Of a DNA stretch of 64,000 nt, positions 1-8,208 are shown piece after piece; position 1 is the first letter of the stretch; each line of letters starts with the position of its first letter. The notes beneath the pieces were generated by a model. That model saw only the letters and a program-made list of their open reading frames with translations. It had not been told where the DNA came from and made no database searches. Source of the stretch: an uncultured Cellvibrionales bacterium (GTDB lineage Bacteria > Pseudomonadota > Gammaproteobacteria > Pseudomonadales > Dasaniaceae); the NCBI GenBank assembly GCA_913019905.1, contig CAJVZD010000002.1, forward strand, positions 62,001 to 126,000, given 5' to 3'. The translations under genes and the position numbers were made by a program.

Positions 1-23
1 ATGCGCATTTTCTCCTTTAGCAT
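1..23 (-). CDS. Start of next gene, probably molybdopterin-binding subunit (partial)
   Basis: Twelve bases after the stop of the Fe-S subunit gene, an ATG on the minus strand at 23 is preceded by GGGGAG at 6 nt spacing and opens a frame that leaves the window after seven codons. An alternative ATG lies at 29. Small 2Fe-2S subunits of this type are normally followed by the large molybdopterin-binding subunit, so that identity is inferred from position only; nothing in the visible residues identifies it. Confidence 0.35.
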
Positions 24-35
24 ACTCATCTCCCC

Positions 36-509
36 TTAAGCCTTCGCTGTAGATTTGTGTTTGATTTCTACCGCAAGGTGAATACCTTCGCGCACTCTCT
101 GAAACGTACCGCAGCGACAGATATTGGTAATCTCGGTATTAATATCCTCGTCGCTCGGGTTCGGTTTTTTATCCAGTAGAGCTGCAGAAGCCATAATCAT
201 ACCGGGCTGACAATAGCCGCATTGCGGGGTATCGAGTTCCGCCCACGCCTGTTGAACCGGATGATCACCCTTTTGCGAAAGACCTTCGATGGTTGTGATT
301 TTTTGACCGGCGGTGACACCACCCACGGGATAAACACAGGACCGCACGGCCTGGCCGTCAATGTGGACCGTACAAGAGCCGCACTGGGCAATCCCGCAAG
401 CATATTTAGTACCGGTGAGCCCGATTTGTTCGCGAATAACCCATAACAAGGGCGTATCATCCTCGACCTCCACTTCGATTACTTTGCCGTTCACATTTAG
501 TTTTGCCAT
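36..509 (-). CDS. iorA: 2Fe-2S subunit of molybdenum hydroxylase (IorA-like)
   Basis: This 157-residue protein has the two-cluster layout of the small subunit of xanthine dehydrogenase-family hydroxylases. A plant-ferredoxin-type cluster is ligated by C38, C43, C46 and C58 (motif CGIAQCGSC), and an all-helical C-terminal domain carries C97, C100, C131 and C133 (CGYC and CRC). Length and motif spacing match the alpha subunit of isoquinoline 1-oxidoreductase, which passes electrons from the molybdenum site in the partner subunit to an acceptor. The substrate cannot be told from this subunit; aldehyde oxidase small subunits look the same. It is the first gene of a minus-strand operon that runs off the left edge, with the next start about 12 nt downstream. 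Family assignment is firm, the Ior name less so. Confidence 0.85.
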   Translation of the reverse strand: MAKLNVNGKVIEVEVEDDTPLLWVIREQIGLTGTKYACGIAQCGSCTVHIDGQAVRSCVYPVGGVTAGQKITTIEGLSQKGDHPVQQAWAELDTPQCGYCQPGMIMASAALLDKKPNPSDEDINTEITNICRCGTFQRVREGIHLAVEIKHKSTAKA

Positions 510-1101
510 TGCTTGTTCGCCCCTCTCGCAGGTTGCCTGCTATTGTATTGCCAAATATCCACCTCACCTCCGGTCGACCGCTCATTACGGATCCTATGTC
601 ACGGATTTATTGCGCTGATCTGGAGCTGAGGGTGTAAGAAAAATGGTCGTTCTTTTTTTATTCACTGTAGCCTAAATATTCAGCCTAAGACAAGGCCTTA
701 AGTAACACATTAACAATACAGAATAGTCTGCAAACGGTGTTATCTCAATACTACCGTATTTTTTGTTGACATTTTTATAGGAAGGGGCGGAGACCGTAAC
801 CAGTACGCGGCGATGTCTCGTTAACCAAATACTATCAACGCGAGTTTATCGATGGCTCAAACATCAAGTGCCCAGCCCTTAGAAACTGAATGTAGCGATT
901 GAGTTAGACGTCGTTTTCGGGTGAATCCATGCTGTAACTTTAGGATTGCTGTATTGCCGGCTGACAGGAAACTGAGTCTTCTGGCTGCTTCCGTCGATGA
1001 GCGGGGAACACCTTGAACAGTTCTTATTCGGAAAATTTGGTGGCAGGTTCTAAAACAAAATGCCGCTGGTCAACGACATTTTGTTCTTCGCTAGACTAAG
1101 A
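510..1101. other. Intergenic region, 592 bp
   Basis: No supported gene. It must hold the promoter of the Fe-S subunit gene (near 510-700 on the minus strand) and the 3' end of the hydrolase transcript. A TTGACA hexamer is present near 767 but I see no -10 at the right distance. A possible terminator hairpin at 1054-1085 is listed separately. A short plus-strand ORF from 1060 runs into the hydrolase gene and looks like a shadow. Confidence 0.6.
1054..1085 (-). terminator. Possible terminator after hydrolase gene
   Basis: Perfect 9-bp inverted repeat AACAAAATG / CATTTTGTT with a 14-nt loop, 16 nt after the stop of the minus-strand hydrolase gene and followed on that strand by TTTTAG. The stem is AT-rich and the loop long, so termination is plausible but not certain. 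Confidence 0.4.
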
Positions 1102-1824
1102 TTAAGACGCTTCACGGATGACTTTAACAAGATCTACCGGAATAGAATTGAGGGGGAAATGGCCCGACTCAAGGGTAAACACTTTATCTACCTTCCAGCT
1201 CTCAAGCATTCTATCTTGCAGCGCGGGCGTCAACACTTTGTCGACACCGGCTCGAATATAAAATTTTCGAACCGAACCAAAGTTATCGTCTGTTAATTTC
1301 GCGGCGGCCATAAAGGGCTCGGTCGATTGCTTAAACAAAAAGTGTGGGACTAAGCGATCGAGGTGAGCCTCATCCTTGATGTCATTCAATAACACCGTTC
1401 TTACTGTCTCTTCAGTGACCGTACCGTAGCTTTGGTCAGCGGAGAAAATAACGTTCGGCAATAGCTGACCTCGATCATCACTTTGCATTAAGCCAAGAGG
1501 AGTTTCACCGCTTGCGGGCAAAATAGCAGCCACAAATATCAAGCGATCGATTTTTTCCGAAATGTCCTCTGCTACCTGTGCTATAACCGCCCCAGCCAAA
1601 GAATGACCGACAAGAATCACCTTTCCTTCTTGCTCATTAACCGCATCGACGACTGTGCTGACATAAGCTGCCATCGACACATCGGCAAGTGCTCTTTTAT
1701 TTTCACCATGTCCGGGTAAATCAAGCGCTGTAACCTTACTTCCGTCGGCTGACAATAAGTTAACAACGTCTGCAAATTCCCAAGCGCCACCCCATGCTCC
1801 GTGAACCAAAATATAATTCTTCAT
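1102..1824 (-). CDS. Alpha/beta hydrolase, esterase-like
   Basis: A 240-residue alpha/beta hydrolase related to the plant methylesterase/hydroxynitrile-lyase-like group found widely in bacteria. Visible are the oxyanion segment HGAWGGAW (8-15), the nucleophile elbow GHSLAG with Ser75, and a C-terminal SGHFP with catalytic His222; the acid is probably an Asp near 195. No signal peptide, so it is cytoplasmic. The start is ATG at 1824 because GGAG lies 6 nt before it; a TTG four codons earlier would place the Shine-Dalgarno inside the gene. It is the last gene of a minus-strand group with the cupin and tautomerase genes (gaps of 96 nt each) opposite a LysR gene. The set suggests breakdown of a small ester, ketone or aromatic compound; the substrate is unknown. 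Confidence 0.8.
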   Translation of the reverse strand: MKNYILVHGAWGGAWEFADVVNLLSADGSKVTALDLPGHGENKRALADVSMAAYVSTVVDAVNEQEGKVILVGHSLAGAVIAQVAEDISEKIDRLIFVAAILPASGETPLGLMQSDDRGQLLPNVIFSADQSYGTVTEETVRTVLLNDIKDEAHLDRLVPHFLFKQSTEPFMAAAKLTDDNFGSVRKFYIRAGVDKVLTPALQDRMLESWKVDKVFTLESGHFPLNSIPVDLVKVIREAS

Positions 1825-1920
1825 TGTGATCTCCAATAGACTAATTTAAGTGTTGTTGCGAACCTGTAGTTACACGCAGGTAGTTACAAATAGGTTGCTT
1901 TAAGCCAAATCTAATCCAAT

Positions 1921-2649
1921 TTAACGAAGGTAAAAGGAAACGACTTTTGCCGGTGAGTCTTGAGAGTCGTTGACCACTGTCGTAATTTCCGTACGCTCAA
2001 TTAACGAGAAGGTCTCTCCGGCATGGTAATCCTGTGTTCCTGTGGCATTTGTCACTACTCTTACAGAACCTTCCGCGACGTAACTCAAGACAGGCACATC
2101 GGCTTCCAGGCGCTTATGTCCTTTGGGCTCGATTTCGCTAACAAAAATGTCTGTCGCCGAGAGCGTTTTTCCCGTTAGCTCAACCGTTGGCAACGCACGT
2201 CGATCAATGTGCTCAGTCAGTTCTTTCTCAAACACAATAAACGGCTCGTCTTTCTGTTCGAGATTGAAGTCGATGAAAATCGCCTCTTCGGTGGCCGATG
2301 CATTATCGAACCGTAAAATACGAGGACCTGCCGGCTCATAAAAGGCATCGCCTTCACGAAGAAGCTGAGGTTTTTGTCCTTCTATTTGATACAGGATCTG
2401 CCCTTTAGAGACGTAGCCGACAGCCGGCGCATCATGGGTGTGTATCGGTGCGACTTGTCCGGGCACAAAATGGAAATCACCCGCTTCTATTTTGACGACT
2501 TTTCGAGCATCAAAACGTACGGAAAGAAGTTTTGCCGTGCTTTCCTGTAGTTTTGTTTCTGCAGCGGAATACGCCGTATTAGAGACAGTTGCAGAAAATA
2601 ATGTGGCCGCGAGCGTAAGAGAAGTTACCCATTTACTGTGAGTGTTCAT
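1921..2649 (-). CDS. Exported bicupin protein
   Basis: A 242-residue protein with a Sec signal peptide (residues 1-29, ending near YSA) followed by two cupin barrels. The first (about 50-150) has the metal-ligand-like HTHDAP and the EGDAFYEPAGPR turn typical of small cupins. The second (about 165-240) keeps the fold pattern but has weaker metal ligands. Exported cupins of this kind lie beside hydrolases and tautomerases in many proteobacteria, with unknown chemistry. It sits between the tautomerase (upstream) and the hydrolase (downstream) on the same strand. The cupin fold and export are well supported; enzymatic activity is not demonstrated by the sequence. Confidence 0.75.
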   Translation of the reverse strand: MNTHSKWVTSLTLAATLFSATVSNTAYSAAETKLQESTAKLLSVRFDARKVVKIEAGDFHFVPGQVAPIHTHDAPAVGYVSKGQILYQIEGQKPQLLREGDAFYEPAGPRILRFDNASATEEAIFIDFNLEQKDEPFIVFEKELTEHIDRRALPTVELTGKTLSATDIFVSEIEPKGHKRLEADVPVLSYVAEGSVRVVTNATGTQDYHAGETFSLIERTEITTVVNDSQDSPAKVVSFYLR

Positions 2650-2745
2650 ATTAATTTTCCTTGTGTAAGTTAAGTTGATTTTTCATTACGGCCGGCTTAA
2701 ACGTAGGCATGTATAGCTCGGTCCGAGTTCCTGATTAAACCAAAT

Positions 2746-3171
2746 TTAGGTGATGTTCATTGCCGACTTAACGTCGTCGATGCTGAACACAACACCGTTA
2801 CTCGCCCAGCCAGTTTTCGGAATATCGTCGATCAATAACCAGTGATTCAATCGTCCTTCAAAAGGCCCAATAAAATCGTTGACGATGTCGTTAACGCTTT
2901 TAGCCAGAACCTTACTCGCGGCCTGATCCAGCGCACCTGCAGGTGTCGTAACGCGGATCAATACAGGCGGCGTATCGATGTTTTGTTTGCCAACATAAAC
3001 GTCCCCTTGCTGCTGTTCGGTGAAATAACCCCAGGCCAAAGATTGTGCAGCAGGGTCTTTAGGGTCAGCACCTTCAGCAGCGAGTACCGCATCGGTGATT
3101 TCTTCCATAAATTTATTTTGAGTCGCTTTGTTAAATGTGCCTTCTTGGGCGGTTATTCGAATAAGTGGCAT
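2746..3171 (-). CDS. Tautomerase family protein
   Basis: A 141-residue protein starting MPLIRITAQ; after Met removal the N-terminal proline would be the catalytic base of the 4-oxalocrotonate tautomerase superfamily. At 141 residues it is a fused two-repeat form like MSAD, CHMI or MIF-type proteins and not the 62-residue 4-OT. The second half contains GRLNHWLLIDDIPKTGW, resembling the WxxxDDIPxxxW segment of bacterial relatives. An AGGAG sequence lies close before the ATG. It is the first gene of the minus-strand operon and is divergent from the LysR regulator across 186 bp, making it the likely regulated promoter. Its substrate is unknown. Confidence 0.8.
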   Translation of the reverse strand: MPLIRITAQEGTFNKATQNKFMEEITDAVLAAEGADPKDPAAQSLAWGYFTEQQQGDVYVGKQNIDTPPVLIRVTTPAGALDQAASKVLAKSVNDIVNDFIGPFEGRLNHWLLIDDIPKTGWASNGVVFSIDDVKSAMNIT

Positions 3172-3259
3172 GGTAAATCTCCTGTCTAAGTTGCTGATTA
3201 ATTTACTGTGTGCAGTTAATCTCCGTGACTTAATTTCTGCTTGTCGCTGAAGATGTGTC

Positions 3260-3326
3260 TATAATATGTGGTGCAAAGAAGGGCGTAAATGAGTTATAAA
3301 TAGCCCTCAATGTGCATAAAAGCACA
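3260..3326. promoter_or_regulatory. Divergent promoter region with LysR-type site
   Basis: A TATAAT hexamer lies at 3260-3265 on the plus strand, without a clear -35 at 17 nt. TGTGC-ATAAAA-GCACA at 3311-3326 is an inverted repeat that fits the T-N11-A rule of LysR-type binding sites and lies 31 nt before the regulator's GTG. Site assignment is inference from position and symmetry. Confidence 0.4.
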
Positions 3327-3357
3327 CACGGAATTAACCCTTAAGAGGAGAGCTGCA

Positions 3358-4230
3358 GTGAATTGGGATGACTTACGTTTTTTTCTGGCTCTTGCCAGAG
3401 AAGGGACCGTCAGTGGTGCGGGCCGGGTGCTTGAAGTCAAACACACAACAGTGGCGCGACGAGTCGCGGGGTTTGAAGAGCAATTGGGAAGCCGGCTGTT
3501 TGATCGGATGCCATCAGGTTATGCAATGACTCAAGCCGGAGAAAACTTAATGCCGCATGCTCTCGGTATAGAGGAACTGGTCAACTCAGCCAACAGAGAA
3601 GTCTTTGGCATGGATTCCCAGCTAAGCGGCCCACTCAAATTAGCTGCGTCATACGATGTTTTTACGCGGTTAATTACGCCTAAATTGCATGAATTTACCG
3701 ATAAATACCCCCTTATCGAAATTGAGCTCGTCTCCTCAACCGGACTTGTTGACCTAAGCAGTCGCCAGGCAGACATTGCACTGCGATTAAGTCCAAAACC
3801 ACCAGAGTACTTAATAGGGCGAGAAGTTGTACCGTTAGCACACGGGGTTTACGCGAGTGAAAAGTACTTAGCACAAGCACGTAGTATCGATCAGCTAATA
3901 CTATGGGCAGATGACAAAAGGTTGCCACCGTGGGCGATCGAACACTTTCCCGACGCAAGAATTTATGTGAGAGCCAGCGAAATAATGACCATGATGGAGG
4001 CGGTAAAGAACCATTTAGGTTGGGCAAGAATGCCTTGTTATGTTGCCGATGCTGAACCTACATTGCGGCGTCTCGATGTTTCGCTCGCCCCATCGGACTG
4101 GGGCGTTTGGGTATTAAGTCATGCTGACTTACGCACCACCGCCAGGGTTCGAGCTTGCAGGGAGTTTTTGATCGACATTATTGAACAGCAAAGAACACTT
4201 ATTGAAGGGCTAAATTCTCGGTATATTTGA
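3358..4230 (+). CDS. LysR-family transcriptional regulator
   Basis: A 290-residue LysR-type regulator. The N-terminal winged helix-turn-helix (about 4-62) has the family pattern LRFFLALAREGTVSGAGRVL followed by a V-x-R-R-V-x-x-x-E-x-x-L-G segment; the rest is a periplasmic-binding-protein-like effector domain. The start is GTG at 3358, preceded by AGGAG at 7 nt; the longer frame from 3310 has no ribosome site and adds 16 non-homologous residues. It is divergent from the tautomerase-cupin-hydrolase genes and is their probable regulator, with a candidate operator at 3311-3326. The effector is not identifiable. The family belongs to the group with an N-terminal WDDLRFF segment common in oxidoreductase-linked regulators. 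Confidence 0.9.
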   Translation: MNWDDLRFFLALAREGTVSGAGRVLEVKHTTVARRVAGFEEQLGSRLFDRMPSGYAMTQAGENLMPHALGIEELVNSANREVFGMDSQLSGPLKLAASYDVFTRLITPKLHEFTDKYPLIEIELVSSTGLVDLSSRQADIALRLSPKPPEYLIGREVVPLAHGVYASEKYLAQARSIDQLILWADDKRLPPWAIEHFPDARIYVRASEIMTMMEAVKNHLGWARMPCYVADAEPTLRRLDVSLAPSDWGVWVLSHADLRTTARVRACREFLIDIIEQQRTLIEGLNSRYI

Positions 4231-4273
4231 TGCCGCCAGCATTTTCCCTCATTACGCCCGCCCTTTTACTTCA

Positions 4274-5179
4274 TTATGCCCGCACTTCCTCAGCCATTAG
4301 TTTTGCGAGAAATGCTATCGCCAATAATGCCAGTAGAGTCATCAACAGGCCATCTTCCGCCACAAAACCTCGAGTGATAAACGGCACCTGATTCGTATAA
4401 GCGAGATTGATAATCGCACCGCCAAGATTTTCTTCCGGGGTCACGTCTAGTCCCAACACACTGAATTGAGTCCAGTTATAAAACCAGTGAAATCCAATTA
4501 AGGTCCATAGACTTTGCTGATACCAGACAATTTGGCAAAAGAGAAAAGACAACAACAATATGTTTAACAAAGCCAAGGGCGTGATGTCATCATTGATTGC
4601 GTGTGGCGCAGCAAATACCAATGACGTCACCGTAGCCGCCACATAATAACCCCATTTGTTGCTCAAAATCTGAAATAGCCACCCTCTGAAAATAAGCTCT
4701 TCGGCACTGGTTTGAATCATGATGCCAAAAAAAACAAACAAAAAACCGAAACCAAATCCGTCAACGGTTGGTCTGGATTCTTCAATAACCACTCCACCCA
4801 ATGTAAATGCAACAAGCCCCCAAAGCGCCATCAAACTAAAACCACTGGCTGCGCCGATCGTCAATTGCCGAACCACTCGCGCAGGGAACAAGCCTAAACT
4901 TGAGAGCTCGCGCCCCTCATAGAAACGCACAATGCACCAAACCGCCAGAATGGCAGGCCCCAGCTCGGAACACTCGCGCAACATCTGAACAAGCCCGGCG
5001 GTAAACTGTGACGCCTGAATTTCGCTAACGGTTCCAAATGATTCAATAATTACCGCCTTAAAAAATAAGTTGCCACTAATAATTGATGCAATGAGAATCA
5101 GGACGCTAGCGGGGATAGCGAGCCACACCGGCGTGAGAGTTCGTCCAGAACGAGCTTGATCTATAAAGGTTACTGGCAT
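4274..5179 (-). CDS. CPBP-family intramembrane glutamic endopeptidase
   Basis: A 301-residue polytopic membrane protein (about eight hydrophobic segments) with all three motifs of the CPBP/Abi (CAAX-protease-like) family: EELIFR (EExxxR, near residue 160), FAAPH (FxxxH) and HWFYN (HxxxN). These residues form the glutamate/histidine active site in the membrane. I chose ATG at 5179 because GGAG lies 8 nt before it; a GTG nine bases upstream has no spacing for a ribosome site. It is divergent from a MarR gene across about 80 bp that contain a strong palindrome, so repression by that MarR protein is likely. Bacterial members act in bacteriocin immunity or protein secretion; the target here is unknown. 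Confidence 0.85.
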   Translation of the reverse strand: MPVTFIDQARSGRTLTPVWLAIPASVLILIASIISGNLFFKAVIIESFGTVSEIQASQFTAGLVQMLRECSELGPAILAVWCIVRFYEGRELSSLGLFPARVVRQLTIGAASGFSLMALWGLVAFTLGGVVIEESRPTVDGFGFGFLFVFFGIMIQTSAEELIFRGWLFQILSNKWGYYVAATVTSLVFAAPHAINDDITPLALLNILLLSFLFCQIVWYQQSLWTLIGFHWFYNWTQFSVLGLDVTPEENLGGAIINLAYTNQVPFITRGFVAEDGLLMTLLALLAIAFLAKLMAEEVRA

Positions 5180-5193
5180 ATCATTCACTCCAT

Positions 5194-5245
5194 CTTGTCA
5201 ACATTATTGACAAGAATCGTATTAGCCTCCCACCACCTTGTCAAG
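5194..5245. promoter_or_regulatory. MarR operator pair between divergent genes
   Basis: CTTGTCAA-CATTA-TTGACAAG at 5194-5214 is a perfect inverted repeat (8-bp arms, 5-bp spacer). A second palindrome CTTG-T-CAAG lies at 5237-5245, centres 37 bp apart. They sit between the protease start (5179) and the MarR start (5262). Length and symmetry fit MarR-family operators; binding is inferred. Confidence 0.65.
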
Positions 5246-5261
5246 CAGATTTACATGAATT

Positions 5262-5702
5262 ATGACTAATAATCCAGATGAACATTTAATCGATTTACTT
5301 CTGCGCCGCTTTTCCTGGATGGAGGCAGCGTTAAGCGAACGGCTGGCAGCCGGAGGCTGGGAAATGCTGACGCGACCCCAAATAATGCTGTTCGCGTATT
5401 TGCAGGGCCCCGGATCCAGCTCGTCGGACATTGCTCGCCATCTTCGAATTTCACGCCAAGCGGTGCATCAAATGGTCAAAGAGCTTGAAAAACGGGGATT
5501 GATTAAACAGATTCCGGACCCTGACCGAGGCAATGCCAAGTTAATCATCAAGTCAGAAAAAGGCTATCAGCTAAATGACATAGCACGAGAATATCTTCGC
5601 GATATTGACCAAAGGGTGGCAGACCGAATTGGTGAGGAAAAACTAGAGCTGTTGCGAACTATCCTGCTCACTGACTGGGACCAAGAAAAGGCGACAGAAT
5701 AG
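5262..5702 (+). CDS. MarR-family transcriptional regulator
   Basis: A 146-residue winged-helix regulator. The recognition region SSSDIARHLRISRQAVHQMVKELEKRGLI (about 50-80) and the wing IPDPDRGNAKLI are classic MarR features, flanked by dimerization helices at both ends. It is divergent from the CPBP protease; the two starts are about 80 bp apart and share the palindromes at 5194-5245, so it probably represses itself and the protease gene. No cysteine redox switch or specific ligand signature is visible. The ribosome site is weak, which may mean low expression. Confidence 0.88.
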   Translation: MTNNPDEHLIDLLLRRFSWMEAALSERLAAGGWEMLTRPQIMLFAYLQGPGSSSSDIARHLRISRQAVHQMVKELEKRGLIKQIPDPDRGNAKLIIKSEKGYQLNDIAREYLRDIDQRVADRIGEEKLELLRTILLTDWDQEKATE

Positions 5703-5777
5703 TCGATAGAATTGTGGGTTTTCTGGGATCTACTGCTGCGTACGATGACTATCGTTAAGCGCGGAAACTGCCCGTCG

Positions 5778-6659
5778 TTACTTATTATTAACCAGATCCG
5801 GGCGCGCCAAGGTTATTGCATCGGCACCCAGACTCTCAGCTTGCGCAATCGCTTCGGGAGTTGACTCGACACCCCAAACATTGACCTTCAGACCGAGATC
5901 ATGGGCGGCCAGGATATCATTGTTCGATACGTCGCGAATAAATGGCCCCCACCAATCAGCTCCCGCCGCGCTCGCCGCCGTTGCTACCGAATTCCCATAC
6001 AGCTCTGGACTGAATGAACCATAGAGCAACGAAGGATCAACAACCCCCTCTTTAGCATGCATGGCCTTTATGTATTTTGGATCAATGCTTAGAAAGTCGG
6101 TTTGAATTGACGGACGCAATTGTTTTGCCAATACCAACAGATCCCACTCAAACGCCAATACAATGGTTTTCTCGATGACCCCGGCGTCCGAAACCGCCTG
6201 TAAAACCGCTTTTAGAAGGTCTTCAGGATTCGAACTAATAGCCCGCTGAAAAGGAGATGATTTAATTTCAATCCATAGCTCCGCGCGCGCGCTAATCGAT
6301 TGATAATATTGCAAGAACTCATCCAATAACGGGATTTTCTCATTATCGATTGCTCGATAATCGGGGTAGTCCGCTTCTTCTTGGCAGCCCGGGACATAAC
6401 GCCCGATATCGTAGGTTTTGAGTTGTGCCTGGGTCAATTGAGCGACGGGCGGACCCGGTTTAGCGAGCCATTTTCCATTGGGATCGCGGGTGATTTGAGC
6501 ATTTAACAAAAAATCATGCTGAACAGCAATGAATCCATCGGACGTGAGATGAACGTCAAACTCAACCCCGTCATACCCGGCATCCAGGCAGTGCTTAAAA
6601 CCACTCAAAGAATTTTTCGGAAATAAACCCGAACAACATTCACTCGCTATCGCTTTCAT
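5778..6659 (-). CDS. Glycerophosphodiester phosphodiesterase-like, degraded active site
   Basis: A 293-residue TIM-barrel protein of the GDPD family, which normally cleaves glycerophosphodiesters to glycerol 3-phosphate and an alcohol. The metal-ligand pair E33/D35 (VEFDV), the second catalytic His48 (QHD), the EIK strand and the NVWGV C-terminal strand are present. The hallmark N-terminal HRG...PENT is changed: the expected His-Arg is Ser6-Glu7, the glycine is Cys8, and the PEN glutamate is Lys15. The first catalytic histidine is therefore missing and the enzyme may be inactive or altered. The frame is intact over full length. No signal peptide. A transporter remnant lies 33 nt upstream on the same strand. 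Confidence 0.75.
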   Translation of the reverse strand: MKAIASECCSGLFPKNSLSGFKHCLDAGYDGVEFDVHLTSDGFIAVQHDFLLNAQITRDPNGKWLAKPGPPVAQLTQAQLKTYDIGRYVPGCQEEADYPDYRAIDNEKIPLLDEFLQYYQSISARAELWIEIKSSPFQRAISSNPEDLLKAVLQAVSDAGVIEKTIVLAFEWDLLVLAKQLRPSIQTDFLSIDPKYIKAMHAKEGVVDPSLLYGSFSPELYGNSVATAASAAGADWWGPFIRDVSNNDILAAHDLGLKVNVWGVESTPEAIAQAESLGADAITLARPDLVNNK

Positions 6660-6692
6660 CTTCCGCTGTCTTCTGTCTGCTGAATTTTGTCT

Positions 6693-6998
6693 TTAATCAG
6701 ATATCTTCCAACTCGATACCCGCTGTTTCGGGGAAAAAATCATGACGACGGCTGCCCCTAGCACTCCACAGGAAAACCAGGAAATATAAACAAGGATATC
6801 TCCCCGCTCTACAGAAAATAAACTCAGCATCAATAACCCCAATCCGGCACCCAATGCTTCCGACATGGTCAGCGCTCCAGTGGCACTACCGCGGTAAGCC
6901 GTTGAAAACAATTCAGAGCTGGGCGCGCGAATAATCACCTGTGCACCCAAGGTAGTAAACACCATCATGATCCATGCGGGTGCCTGCCTCTCTTTTCT
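6693..6998 (-). pseudogene. 3' remnant of an MFS transporter gene
   Basis: The frame encodes about 90-100 residues matching only the C-terminal two or three membrane helices of a major facilitator transporter (IIRAPSSELFSTAYRGSATG, then hydrophobic segments, ending FSPKQR). Family proteins are about 400 residues. Reading upstream of the first ATG at 6968 the frame still looks transporter-like (PAWIM) until about 6985 and meets a stop at 6999-7001. Just beyond lies a heptamer tandem repeat and then the end of the epoxide hydrolase gene. The 5' three quarters are missing, so this is most likely a deletion remnant. Confidence 0.7.
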
Positions 6999-7005
6999 CT
7001 ACTCC

Positions 7006-7040
7006 GTTCTCTGGTCTCTGGTCTCTGGTCTCTGGTCTCT
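7006..7040. repeat. Heptamer tandem repeat, GGTCTCT x4 plus degenerate copy
   Basis: Four exact GGTCTCT copies at 7013-7040, preceded by one GTTCTCT at 7006-7012, with more CTCT-rich sequence before it. It lies exactly between the truncated MFS frame and the stop of the epoxide hydrolase gene. A slippage-prone tract or deletion scar is the simplest reading. Confidence 0.8.
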
Positions 7041-7071
7041 TGCTACTGTATAACCCTGTCGACACAAAAGC

Positions 7072-8208
7072 TCAGCGAACCTTCCGGAAACAGGTTCTCA
7101 GCTCATCCACGAAAATTTCGGGCTGCTCGAATGCGGCGAAATGCCCTCCTTTATTTAAGACATTAAAATGGATTAAATTATTAAAGCGCTTTTTGGCCCA
7201 GCGCTCCGAGGTTTTAAAAATTTCTTTGGGGAAAATACTGCACCCGGTCGGGATTTCAACAGGGCTTTGGTCCATGGCACCGAAGCTTTCCCAATAGATG
7301 CGCGCACTGGAGGCACCGGCATTGCCCAGCCAATACATCATGACGTTATCCAGCAACTCATCTTTAGATACGATGTTTTCCGGGTGTCCCTGACAGTCCA
7401 TCCACTGATAGAATTTTTCGATTATCCAGGCGGCTTGTCCGATGGGCGAATCGGCCAGTCCATAACCGAGCGTTTGCGGCCTCGTGGACTGCTGTTTCGA
7501 GTAACCCGAATCGTGTTCCTGATAAAACTTCATACCCGCCAGGGCAGCTTGTTCCAATTCAGATAGATCACCCATCGTTTCTGGGTCGGGACCTACAATA
7601 GGCATGTTGACATGCATAGCCGCGCAACTACCTTTATTTTGTACGCCGATCATCGTTGTCACGATCGAACCCCAATCCCCACCTTGAGCAAAATACGATT
7701 CATAACCAAGGCGCAACATAAGCTCATCCCAAGCCGCCGCAATTTTGTCGATTCCCCAACCCGTCTCCGTAGGTTTCCCTGAAAAACCAAATCCCGGTAA
7801 TGAAGGACACACTAGATGGAAGGCGTCTTCGGCGTTGCCACCATGGGCTTCCGGATCGGTTAAAGGTCCGATCACTTTTTGAAATTCTATAATTGATCCG
7901 GGCCAGCCATGGGTCAAAATAAGCGGCTTTGCATTTTCATGCTTTGATCTTATATGTAAAAAATGAATATCGAGGTTTTGGATATTGGTCATATAGCCCG
8001 GGTTGTTATTCAACAACGCTTGGCGCGCCGTCCAATCGTAGTCGTTAAGCCAATAATCTCTGATTTCCTGCATATAGGCCAAAGGGATACCCTGCGCCCA
8101 ATCGGTCGGAGTTTCAGCATCCGGGAAGCGAGTCATTTTCAAACGGGTTTTCAGGTCTTCGATTTCTGCTACTGGAATATCTATTTCGAAATTGCTTATT
8201 TCAGTCAT
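7072..8208 (-). CDS. Epoxide hydrolase, EHN type
   Basis: A 378-residue soluble epoxide hydrolase of the microsomal/juvenile-hormone type. The N-terminal EHN domain (about 1-110) is recognisable from FEIDIPVAEIEDLKTRL, RFPD and WLNDYDW. The alpha/beta hydrolase core has HGWPGS (oxyanion), GGDWGS with the nucleophilic Asp, and a C-terminal KGGHFAAFEQPE with the catalytic His. Two ring-opening tyrosines are expected in the lid but cannot be fixed by eye. ATG at 8208 is preceded by GGAG at 8 nt; the longer frame to 8268 adds 20 unrelated residues. It probably hydrolyses an epoxide to a diol. It stands alone, next to a transporter remnant that may once have served the same pathway. Confidence 0.88.
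   Translation of the reverse strand: MTEISNFEIDIPVAEIEDLKTRLKMTRFPDAETPTDWAQGIPLAYMQEIRDYWLNDYDWTARQALLNNNPGYMTNIQNLDIHFLHIRSKHENAKPLILTHGWPGSIIEFQKVIGPLTDPEAHGGNAEDAFHLVCPSLPGFGFSGKPTETGWGIDKIAAAWDELMLRLGYESYFAQGGDWGSIVTTMIGVQNKGSCAAMHVNMPIVGPDPETMGDLSELEQAALAGMKFYQEHDSGYSKQQSTRPQTLGYGLADSPIGQAAWIIEKFYQWMDCQGHPENIVSKDELLDNVMMYWLGNAGASSARIYWESFGAMDQSPVEIPTGCSIFPKEIFKTSERWAKKRFNNLIHFNVLNKGGHFAAFEQPEIFVDELRTCFRKVR

Noticed and set aside
1060-1296. Short plus-strand ORF at the end of the hydrolase gene
   Set aside because: Mostly antisense to the hydrolase coding frame and contains the terminator hairpin.
7006-7040. Possible CRISPR-like or minisatellite array
   Set aside because: Units are 7 bp with no spacers; it is a simple tandem repeat.
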